Part shown: positions 52,493 through 59,639 of the stretch, in pieces
Layout of the letters: each line of letters begins with the position of its first letter
How positions within the stretch are numbered: position 1 is the stretch's first letter
Source of the DNA: Bacillota bacterium
GTDB lineage: Bacteria > Bacillota > SHA-98 > UBA4971
Assembly (NCBI GenBank): GCA_030024085.1
Contig: JASEJE010000016.1
Location: 1-64,000, forward strand
Direction of reading: 5' to 3'
Length of the DNA: 64,000 bases
Translations under genes and position numbers: made by a program
The notes under the pieces: generated by a model
Databases searched by the model: none
The model's input: only the letters and a program-made list of their open reading frames with translations
What the model was told of the DNA's origin: nothing

Positions 52493-53373
52493 GTCCTCGA
52501 AAACCCGGGTATGTGGTGCCAGAGACCTTGGCCGAGGCCAGCGAGTTCCTGCGGGAGCACGCCGAGGACGCGAGGATCATCGCCGGAGGTACGGACGTCC
52601 TGGTGCAACTCAGGCGCCGTGGGCGCGCCGGGGGCGAACATCCTCGTTGGCTCGTGGACATCTCCCGGATCCCGGGGCTTGCGGGCGTGTCCACCGACAG
52701 CGGCACCATCAGCATCGGGGCGATGACGACGCACGAGGAGATCGCCCGGAGCCCCATCATCAGGAAGGGCGGGCCGCTTCTTGCAGAGGCATGCGCGAGC
52801 GTGGGCTCGCCGCAGATCCGGGCGCGGGGCACCATCGGCGGGAACATCATGAATGCCTCGCCTGCTGCGGACACCATCGCGGCGCTCGCGGTTCTTTCGA
52901 CAAGGGTGCGGCTGTCGGATCGCATGGGTACTCGCGACATCCTCATCACCGATGTCTTCGTCGGGCCGTACAAGACGTCCGCGCAGCCAGGGGAGGTGCT
53001 CATGGAGGTCTACTTCGATGCGCTCGCTCCGACGTGCGGGTCCGCCTTTGTGAAGCTGGGGAGGCGGGAGGCGCTCGCCATCGCGCGGTTGAGCTGTGCC
53101 GTGGTCATCGAGCGTGACGACGCCGGGCGCGTGACGCGGGCGGCGATAGCCCCAGGGGCGTGCCTGCCCATGCCGGCGCGGGTGGAGTCGGCAGAGGAGA
53201 TGCTGGTGGGGAAGGTGCCTGACGAGGCGGCCGTCGATGCGGCCGCGCGCGAGGTCGCTGAGGAGATGGTGAGGAGGACGGGTGTGCGCTGGTCCACGGA
53301 TTACAAGAGGCCTGCCGTGGAGGCTATCACCAGGCGCGCGATCTGGAGGGCTCTGGGGGTGAACGTGGAGTGA
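52489..53373 (+). CDS. Xanthine-dehydrogenase-type FAD-binding subunit (second set)
   Basis: 294 residues, the usual length. ARIIAGGTDVLVQLRRRG (about 23-40) and RARGTIGGNIMNASPAADTIAAL (about 111-133) bind FAD; SAFVKLGRREALAIARLSCAVV is the C-terminal signature. It lacks the insert found in the first-set FAD subunit. ATG overlaps the stop of the molybdenum subunit (ATGA), and its own stop overlaps the next start, so the three subunits are translated together in equal amounts. Confidence 0.93.
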   Translation: MSPRKPGYVVPETLAEASEFLREHAEDARIIAGGTDVLVQLRRRGRAGGEHPRWLVDISRIPGLAGVSTDSGTISIGAMTTHEEIARSPIIRKGGPLLAEACASVGSPQIRARGTIGGNIMNASPAADTIAALAVLSTRVRLSDRMGTRDILITDVFVGPYKTSAQPGEVLMEVYFDALAPTCGSAFVKLGRREALAIARLSCAVVIERDDAGRVTRAAIAPGACLPMPARVESAEEMLVGKVPDEAAVDAAAREVAEEMVRRTGVRWSTDYKRPAVEAITRRAIWRALGVNVE

Positions 53374-53921
53374 AAGAGATCGGGCCAGGGGCCATGACGA
53401 CGATTTCATTCAAGGTGAACGGAGGGCTGGTCGAGGTTGAAGTTTCGGCTGATGACAGGCTCATAGACGTGCTCCGCGAGGGCCTCAGGCTCACCGGCAC
53501 GAAGGAGGGGTGCGGCGTCGGCGAGTGCGGCGCATGCACCGTGCTTCTCGACGGAAAGCCCGTGAACTCCTGCCTCGTCCCGGCGCTCCAGGTGGAGGGC
53601 CGGGAGGTGGAGACCGTGGAGGGCCTCGCGAAGGACGGCCGGCTTCACCCGCTCCAGGAGGCGTTCATCGAGCATACGGCGGTCCAGTGCGGGTTCTGCA
53701 CGCCGGGCATGCTAATGTCGGCCGCGGCTCTTCTCCGCGAGAACCCTGACCCCACAAGGGAAGACATCGCCCGCGCGATCTCGGGGAACCTCTGCAGGTG
53801 CACAGGGTATCACCAGATCATGGCAGCGATAGAGGATGCTGCGAGGAGGATCAGGGCCGCGGTGCCGGAGACGTCGGAGGCGGAAGGTGCAGCCGGGACG
53901 CCGGAGGCGCGTAGGGAGTAG
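53370..53921 (+). CDS. Xanthine-dehydrogenase-type 2Fe-2S subunit (second set)
   Basis: 183 residues. EGCGVGECGACTVLLDG, VQCGFCTPGMLM and SGNLCRCTGYHQIM hold the eight cysteines of the two 2Fe-2S clusters. A Glu/Ala-rich tail follows. GTG at 53370 overlaps the previous stop; an ATG at 53394 would match the family start (TTISFKVNGG) more closely. It completes the second dehydrogenase. Confidence 0.93.
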   Translation: MKEIGPGAMTTISFKVNGGLVEVEVSADDRLIDVLREGLRLTGTKEGCGVGECGACTVLLDGKPVNSCLVPALQVEGREVETVEGLAKDGRLHPLQEAFIEHTAVQCGFCTPGMLMSAAALLRENPDPTREDIARAISGNLCRCTGYHQIMAAIEDAARRIRAAVPETSEAEGAAGTPEARRE

Positions 53922-53955
53922 AGTGCGGCGAAGGATTGGAAGGAGGTAGCATGTG

Positions 53956-55284
53956 ATGCTCATTGTCGGGCGAGGCTGCGTCATCACCCTTGACCCGGAG
54001 GGGAGGGTCCTGGATGACGGCGCCGTCGCCATTGCAGACGGCGTCATCCGCGAGGTGGGGGCCACAGACGAGGTGAGGGGGCGCCATCCGGACGCCGAGT
54101 TCATCGATGCCGAGGGCCGCGTCATCATGCCCGGCATGATAAACACCCATATGCATCTCTACAGCACGTTCGCGCGGGGCATGGCGCTCAAGGACGCGCC
54201 TCCGCGGACGTTCATGCAGATCCTGGAGCGCCTGTGGTGGAGGCTGGACAAAGCTCTGGGATCCGAGGACGTTTACGTGAGCGCGCTCGTGCCGCTCATC
54301 GACTGCATCCGCTGCGGGACCACGACCCTCCTTGACCATCACGCAAGTCCCATGGCAGTGCCAGGTAGCCTCGACGAGATTGCGCGCGCGGTGGGCGAGG
54401 CCGGCATCAGGGCGTGCCTGGCGTACGAGGTGTCGGACAGGGACGGCGGGGAGGTGGCGGGCCAGGGCATTCGCGAGAACGTGAGGTTCATCGAGAGGTG
54501 CCGGCGCGAGGGGGGCGAGCACCTGGCCGCGTCGTTCGGGCTTCACGCGCAGGTCACCCTCTCCGACGCGACGCTCGCGAAGTGCCGCGAGGCTGCGGAG
54601 GGGCTCGACGTGGGGTTCCACGTCCACGTGGCCGAGGGGCCGGAGGATGTGGAGGACGCGCTGGCAAAGTCCGGCAAGCGCGTGGTGGAGCGCCTCGACG
54701 CCTTCGGGATCCTGGGGCCGAGGACCATCGCTGCTCACTGCGTCCACGTGAACGAGGCCGAGATGGACATCCTGCTCGAGCGCGACGTCAACGTGGTGCA
54801 CAATCCCGAGTCCAACATGGGAAACGCCGTGGGCGTGGCGCCCGTCCTGCGGATGCTGGGGAAGGGTGTGAAGGTCGGCCTCGGAACCGACGGCTATACT
54901 TCCGACATGTTCGAGTCGGTGAAGGTCGCCAACATGCTCCACAAGCTTGCCGAGAGGAACCCCAGCGCGGCGTGGGCCGAGGTGCCCGTGATGATATTCG
55001 AGAACAACAGGGAGATCGCCCGCCGCATCTTCGGGCGCAAGCTGGGCGTGCTCGAGCCGGGGGCCGCGGGGGACGTCATAGTCGTGGACTACCGCCCGCC
55101 GACACCCCTCGGCCCGTCCAACTATTACAGCCATGTGCTGTTTGGTATGAGCGGGGGTCTCGTGGACACGACGGTGGTGGCGGGGCGCGTGCTCATGCGC
55201 GGGCGCAGGCTCACGGGGCTCGACGAGGAGAGGATCACCGCCCGCTCGCGCGAGCTTGCGAGGCGGGTCTGGGAGAGGTTCTAG
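53956..55284 (+). CDS. ssnA: SsnA-type amidohydrolase/aminohydrolase
   Basis: 442 residues of the metal-dependent amidohydrolase superfamily, close to SsnA and the TrzN/guanine-deaminase group. Metal ligands: His65 and His67 (MINTHMHLYSTF), then FHVHVAEG, AAHCVHVN and GLGTDGYTSDMFE with the conserved Asp. FASFGLHAQVTLSDATL-type and SNYYSHVLFGMSGGLVDTTVVAGRVLM blocks are typical of SsnA. SsnA belongs to the urate/purine degradation locus of gut anaerobes and probably deaminates or opens a purine-ring intermediate. ATG at 53956 (or the GTG just before it) follows GGAAGGAGG. It closes the run of dehydrogenase genes, and a repeat element begins at the base after its stop codon. Confidence 0.9.
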   Translation: MLIVGRGCVITLDPEGRVLDDGAVAIADGVIREVGATDEVRGRHPDAEFIDAEGRVIMPGMINTHMHLYSTFARGMALKDAPPRTFMQILERLWWRLDKALGSEDVYVSALVPLIDCIRCGTTTLLDHHASPMAVPGSLDEIARAVGEAGIRACLAYEVSDRDGGEVAGQGIRENVRFIERCRREGGEHLAASFGLHAQVTLSDATLAKCREAAEGLDVGFHVHVAEGPEDVEDALAKSGKRVVERLDAFGILGPRTIAAHCVHVNEAEMDILLERDVNVVHNPESNMGNAVGVAPVLRMLGKGVKVGLGTDGYTSDMFESVKVANMLHKLAERNPSAAWAEVPVMIFENNREIARRIFGRKLGVLEPGAAGDVIVVDYRPPTPLGPSNYYSHVLFGMSGGLVDTTVVAGRVLMRGRRLTGLDEERITARSRELARRVWERF

Positions 55285-55484
55285 GTATGGCGCCATAAGT
55301 TTGCGCCACTTTTCGTGACGGTGTTGGGGTTGCCGGTGCTTGCTAGGGCGGGGCGCCTGGAATCTGGCTAGCCTCAAGCGCCAGATTCGAACGCATCTCA
55401 GCGCACGCGCCGTCGCCGGAGTGCAACACCGGCAACCCTGGAGAGGACTTGCGCGCTGAAAAGTGGCGCGAATTCGTGGCGATC
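55285..55484 (-). repeat. Interspersed MITE-like repeat, full copy C (inverted)
   Basis: Reverse complement of copy B with about four in five positions alike by eye. It starts GTATGGCGCCATAAGTTTGC and ends TTCGTGGCGATC. Its two ends, read inward, share GCGCCACTTTTC and GGGTTGCCGGTG, so terminal inverted repeats are clear. CTTAG occurs just outside the right end and near the end of copy A, but a target duplication is not established. It separates ssnA from the PLP enzyme. Confidence 0.9.
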
Positions 55485-55516
55485 GGCTTAGTGCCGCAAG
55501 GAAAGGTGAGTGACTC

Positions 55517-56908
55517 ATGAAGCGGAAACCCGTCTACGGTCCGACATTCGAGGAGATGCTGTATCCTGAACGCATAGATCCGGCGGTGAGGCAAAGGGCC
55601 ATCGATGCGATGAAGGAGGACATCCTCGACCCCGTCAACTTGTACAACATCACGTGGAAAGGGACTGACAACAGAGTAAGGTACTTTCTCGTGCCGAGGG
55701 AGCTGACGGGCGTCGAGCCGAACATCGTTCTCCTGTACAGCAGGGATTTCCCTACCGGGAGCCACAAGGTCGGGGCGACCTACTCTGTGGCCATCGAAAA
55801 GCAGCTCCGTGGCGAGATCCGCCCGGGCGAGCACACGCTGGTCTGGCCCTCGACGGGTAACTACGGGATCGGTGGGGCCTGGGTCGGCCCGAGGATGGGG
55901 TACGACTCCCTGGTCATCCTTCCGGAGCAGATGAGCGCGGAGCGCTTCGAGAAGATAGCGTACTACGGGGCGCGGGTCATCGCGACCCCGGGATGCGAGA
56001 GCAACGTCAAAGAGATCTACGATAAGTGCAAGGAGCTGGTCAAGGCCGACCCTGAGCGGGTGCGCGTTCTAAACCAGTTCGAGGAGATGGGCAACTACCG
56101 ATTCCATTACTACGTGACGGGCAACAGCGTGATCGAGGCCGTGCGGGAGCTGGGGGAGAAGGGCATCGGAAACGGGAGGACGGCCGCTTTTGTTTCGGCG
56201 ATGGGTTCCGCGGGGACCATCGCGGCCGGGGACCGTCTCAAAGAGCTGTTCCATGAGACGCGCATCGTGGGCCTCGAGCCAATACAGTGCCCGACGCTCT
56301 CGTATAACGGATACGGCGGCCACGACATCCAGGGGATCGGCGACAAGCATGTCACGTGGATCCACAATGTGAACAACATGGACGCGATGATGTGCATCGA
56401 TGACCTGGAGTGCAAGAAGGGCCTACAGCTCCTCACCGACCCCGTCGGCATGAAGTATCTCGCGGGCGAAGCGGGGATAGACGAGACCACGGTCGAGAAA
56501 CTGTCCGGCATCATCGGGATCTCGGGCGTCTGCAACGTCCTGGGGGCGATCAAGACAGCCAGGTTCTACGAGCTCGGCCCGAACGACAACATCGTCACAA
56601 TCGCCACGGATGCCATCGACCGGTACAGGTCGGTGATGAAAGCGCTGTCTCACACGTACGGCAAGATGGACCGCGCAAAGGCGGTGAGCCGCCACGAGGG
56701 GATATTCCTTTCGGCCAAGCTCGATTACATCGTCGAGGGGACGGTGGAGAACCGGAAGCGGTGGCACAACCTCAAGTACTACACCTGGGTTGAGCAACAG
56801 GGCAAGACCGTCGAGGAGCTCAACGCGCAGAAGAGCCAGGAGTACTGGATTAGGCAACGGGCGATGATCCCTGAGCTGGACGCCATGATCCGCGCCGCCC
56901 GCGGATAA
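55517..56908 (+). CDS. PLP-dependent enzyme of the cysteine-synthase/tryptophan-synthase-beta family
   Basis: 463 residues. The PLP lysine is Lys84 in DFPTGSHKVGATYS, an unusual SHK context compared with the SVKDR of cysteine synthase. LVWPSTGNYGIGGAWVGP (substrate/PLP ring loop) and FVSAMGSAGTIAAGDRLK (phosphate cup) complete the site. The N-terminal ~60 residues and a long C-terminal helix-rich tail (KKWHNLKYYTWVEQQGKTVEEL-like) are extra relative to cysteine synthase. Family members of this kind are annotated only as PLP-dependent protein. In this cluster it may take the place of YgeX (diaminopropionate ammonia-lyase), releasing ammonia from an amino-acid product of purine breakdown; that is inference from position. 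Ribosome-binding site AAGGAAAGGTGAG precedes the ATG. Confidence 0.82.
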   Translation: MKRKPVYGPTFEEMLYPERIDPAVRQRAIDAMKEDILDPVNLYNITWKGTDNRVRYFLVPRELTGVEPNIVLLYSRDFPTGSHKVGATYSVAIEKQLRGEIRPGEHTLVWPSTGNYGIGGAWVGPRMGYDSLVILPEQMSAERFEKIAYYGARVIATPGCESNVKEIYDKCKELVKADPERVRVLNQFEEMGNYRFHYYVTGNSVIEAVRELGEKGIGNGRTAAFVSAMGSAGTIAAGDRLKELFHETRIVGLEPIQCPTLSYNGYGGHDIQGIGDKHVTWIHNVNNMDAMMCIDDLECKKGLQLLTDPVGMKYLAGEAGIDETTVEKLSGIIGISGVCNVLGAIKTARFYELGPNDNIVTIATDAIDRYRSVMKALSHTYGKMDRAKAVSRHEGIFLSAKLDYIVEGTVENRKRWHNLKYYTWVEQQGKTVEELNAQKSQEYWIRQRAMIPELDAMIRAARG

Positions 56909-56971
56909 ATGCGCCGCAGGCTGCCCAGGGACGATGGCGGTGTGCCATGGCACTCATTTGGCGAACGGAAC

Positions 56972-56992
56972 GGGGACGCGTCCTGCGTCCCC
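56972..56992 (+). terminator. Perfect 8-bp hairpin after the PLP enzyme
   Basis: GGGGACGC at 56972-56979 pairs with GCGTCCCC at 56985-56992 around GTCCT, 63 bases after the stop. Followed by ATCCTTCATTC, only weakly T-rich. It probably ends the catabolic cluster. Confidence 0.5.
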
Positions 56993-57341
56993 ATCCTTCA
57001 TTCACAGTCGAGGCTCTGTATGACGTCGCCTGCCGCAGCGACTCGCACGACTGCCTTCACTTCTTCCAGGGATCATCACCTGCCCCTTCGGGCTCATGGT
57101 CGTGGTGGTCTCCTGCGTGGGTTCCGCACTGGCCACCTCCTTGGTAATGCGTAATACCACCTGCTTCGATTGTGCAGCCTTCTTGCGGCCTGTGCAACGG
57201 CCCCAGGGCCGCCGTGTGAGGTCTGCGCGCTGGAGCGACGCGGATGGGGGCCTTCCCGCAGTGGGAATGGCCTGGGATACCCTTATCGCAAAGCCCACCG
57301 CCAGTTCCAGCTGGCACGGGCTGGATAGGAACCCATTTCGA
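56993..57341. other. Decayed-looking spacer before the gatD relic
   Basis: About 350 bases with no intact gene. On the minus strand a frame around 57060-57200 reads ..TTTTMSPKGQVMIP.., faintly like an AbrB/SpoVT DNA-binding opening, but it is not followed by the rest of that domain in any single frame. Composition begins to shift toward lower GC here. A murT gene, the usual partner in front of gatD, is absent. Confidence 0.35.
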
Positions 57342-58148
57342 CTGAAGAACTCTTGTGTATGTCATCTCTACCCAGATCTCATCAACACCTATGGCGACCG
57401 TGGAAAGGTAATAGCGCTCGAGAGGAGGGCCTCCTGGCGTGGATTAGGGGTCGAGGTAGTCTCCGTGTTCCTCGGAGCAAGCCCGGATTTCGGTGCGTTC
57501 GATCTTGTCTTCTTCGGTGGGAGCCAGGACAAGGAGCAGCGGCCGGTATCCCGGGATCCTGTGAGCTCAAAGACGAACTCACTGCTGGATGCCGCCGAAA
57601 GCGGTGTTGTCATCCTTGCCGTGTGCGGCGGCTATCAACTGCTGGGTGAGTATTGCCAGACGCTGGCCGGCGAGGGACTGCCGGGTGCAGGGATCCTCGA
57701 TATCAGAACAGATGCAGGGAATCAACGTTTTGCTGGGAATGTCGTGATAGAGTCACGATTGCCTTTGGGCTAGGTCGTCACTGTGGTGGGATTTGAGAAT
57801 CACTCGGGAAGGACCTGCCTTGGCACCGGGGTAGCCCCACTCGGGAGGGTGGTTGTCGGATACGGCAATAACGGGAGCGATAGGTCAGAGGGCTGCGTCT
57901 GTAGAAATGTCATAGGCACTTACCTCCATGGTCCGCTTCTGCCCAAGAACCCGCATCTAGCCGACTATCTCATCCGGAAGGCTTTGGGCAGGAGCCTAGG
58001 AGAACCAGATCTGACCCCACTCGATGACGGGCTAGAGGTTGAGGCGCATCGCGCTGCAGTTGCAGGGGCCAGGAGAGCAGCACCTAGTCAAGTAGTTCGC
58101 AGGCGAGCTGCCGTCAGGATACTTAGTTCTTACCGCTCTTGCGCATGA
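57342..58148 (+). pseudogene. gatD: gatD-like glutamine amidotransferase gene with in-frame TAG
   Basis: The translation matches GatD (CobB/CobQ-like amidotransferase subunit of the MurT-GatD lipid II amidating enzyme): CHLYPDLINTYGDRGKVIALERRA at the start, LVFFGGSQDKEQ, then ILAVCGGYQLLGEY with the nucleophile cysteine. The frame stops at TAG 57771-57773 right after IESRLPLG and resumes in the same frame with VVGFENHSGRTCLG, which holds the catalytic histidine, GTYLHGPLLPKNPHLADYLI and the C-terminal DDGLEVEAH. A truncated product would lack the histidine. No ATG/GTG/TTG lies at the expected start; a CTG at 57342 would fit. No murT is next to it. Most likely a nonsense-mutated pseudogene; amber readthrough or a sequencing error are alternatives. 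Confidence 0.82.
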
Positions 58149-58321
58149 ACCCGTCATGGCGGAGCGACGTGCACCTGTCTGCAGATTGGCCAGCTGGGCC
58201 AGAGCCTCGGGAGTCGCGGTCATTTCCCCAGTTCCGTAGCAGCCACGTGAGGGCAGCGATGCCATCGCACGAAACAGAATACACAAATTCGACCCCTCCT
58301 AGCGACGGCCAAAGAAGGAGA

Positions 58322-58348
58322 TTGAACCCGGACAGCGAATAACATACT
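58322..58348 (+). promoter_or_regulatory. Possible promoter of the lacI-type gene
   Basis: TTGAAC (58322-58327) and CATACT (58343-58348) with a 15-base spacer; the spacing is short for sigma-A. The palindromic operator begins seven bases after the -10, where repressor binding would block initiation. Confidence 0.35.
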
Positions 58349-58354
58349 TAGCAA

Positions 58355-58368
58355 CCGAAGCGCTTCGG
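58355..58368. promoter_or_regulatory. LacI-family operator O1
   Basis: CCGAAGCGCTTCGG, a perfect 14-bp palindrome with the central CG typical of LacI/GalR operators. It lies 96 bases before the regulator start. Confidence 0.75.
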
Positions 58369-58431
58369 ATGTGCACGCGCCGTGGGGTGCGCAAACATCA
58401 GCACGCCTGCATCGTGGCGATTCAGCGCGCC

Positions 58432-58445
58432 GGAAGCGCTTCGAA
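58432..58445. promoter_or_regulatory. LacI-family operator O2
   Basis: GGAAGCGCTTCGAA, sharing the GAAGCGCTTC core with O1 and centred 77 bp from it, just before the regulator's ribosome-binding site. Two such sites suggest autoregulation by looping. A weaker AAGCGCT core occurs at about 59535-59541, upstream of the ABC transporter genes. Confidence 0.65.
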
Positions 58446-58463
58446 GCACAAGAGGAGACGCCG

Positions 58464-59492
58464 ATGGATTCACCAACGCTCGACGACATAGCCAAGGAAA
58501 GTGGCTGCTCACGAACCACCGTTTCGAGGGCTCTAAACGGGTACAGCGACGTTAGCGAATCTACGCGCCGCAAGGTTCTAGCAGTTGCACATCGTCTAAA
58601 TTACCGTCCCAATGCCCACGCGCGTGGCTTGGCCTCCAATCGGTCCCATAGTATTGCTGCTGTCATGAGGCAGAGTGCTTTCGCCGAGACGCCCATTTTC
58701 ATCGAAGTGTTGGAAAGCGTTCGCCACACCCTGGGCGGTCTTGGCTATCATCTGCTCCACGCTGCACCAACCCCGGAGTTCGTGGGCATCGAAGATGCCC
58801 TCAGCATGTATCAGATGCACAAAATCGATGGGGTGATTCTTCTTGAGGTAGAGGTAAACGATTCCGTGCTTCCTCGCTTCCTGGATCTAGGTATTCCGGT
58901 CGTCTTGTTCGGGCAAGCAGAAGGGCGGCGTTCCGTCCCGTCTGTAGACGTAAATGGAGCGGCAGCGATGGCCCGAGTGACTCGTTATCTTCTTGACCTC
59001 GGTCACAGACGGATTGGCTATCTCAGTGGACCCCTGAAATACGTGTATGCACAGCATCGCTTTTCAGGATTCGAGCAGGTCATGACGGAAGCCGTGGGAG
59101 GGCCCATCGCGGAGTGGGTCGTCGAGGTAGAGGGGTCTCTTCAGAGCGGATACGACGGAGCGGCACGCGTGCTATCGATGCACCGACGTCCTACGGCAGT
59201 CATCTGCAACAGCGATTACGTTGCCCTTGGGGCCATGAAGGCCATCCGTGATTGGCGCCTGCGGGTTCCTGAGGACATCTCCGTCGTCGGATTCGACGAT
59301 GTTCCAGTGGCTCGCTTCCTCAGTCCGCCGCTTACCACAGTTCGCCAGCCAACCGGTGAGCTGGGCCGACTCCTGGCGGAGCAAATGATAAGTGCTATTG
59401 AAAGGAGTACTAGCCCCGCTGGCAACATCGTTCTCGAATGCGACCTCGTCCTTAGGGACTCGTGCGCCCGCATTCAGCATGCTGAGGAATAG
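58464..59492 (+). CDS. LacI/GalR-family transcriptional regulator
   Basis: 342 residues. N-terminal LacI helix-turn-helix and hinge (TLDDIAKESGCSRTTVSRALNGYSDVSESTRRKVLAVAHRLNYRPN, about 5-50), then the periplasmic-binding-protein-like sugar domain (DGVILLEVEVNDSVLPRFLDLGIPVVLFGQ; LGHRRIGYLSGP; AVICNSDYVALGAMKAI; DISVVGFDDVP; LTTVRQP). It should repress the following ABC transporter genes until a sugar ligand binds. ATG at 58464 has AGAGGAG upstream; the frame is open earlier, but that part contains the O1/O2 operators. Codons end in A or T more often than in the upstream clusters. The effector is unknown. Confidence 0.95.
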   Translation: MDSPTLDDIAKESGCSRTTVSRALNGYSDVSESTRRKVLAVAHRLNYRPNAHARGLASNRSHSIAAVMRQSAFAETPIFIEVLESVRHTLGGLGYHLLHAAPTPEFVGIEDALSMYQMHKIDGVILLEVEVNDSVLPRFLDLGIPVVLFGQAEGRRSVPSVDVNGAAAMARVTRYLLDLGHRRIGYLSGPLKYVYAQHRFSGFEQVMTEAVGGPIAEWVVEVEGSLQSGYDGAARVLSMHRRPTAVICNSDYVALGAMKAIRDWRLRVPEDISVVGFDDVPVARFLSPPLTTVRQPTGELGRLLAEQMISAIERSTSPAGNIVLECDLVLRDSCARIQHAEE

Positions 59493-59639
59493 CGCTGTTG
59501 TGCCGGCGGTGGTATCCTCAACACGGCTGGGTGCAAGCGCTGTAAGGAAGTCCGGGCTGTAGGGGGTGGTGCTTGAGAGAGTCCAAGAGGTCAAGGCGAT
59601 GCCACCAGTGTCCAAATTCGCGAACGGGAGGGACGTATC

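Noticed and set aside
57002-57298. Minus-strand AbrB/SpoVT-like fragment (TTTTMSPKGQVMIP)
   Set aside because: Only about ten residues resemble the AbrB opening; the rest does not fit in that frame, and a possible frameshift continuation is too short to judge.
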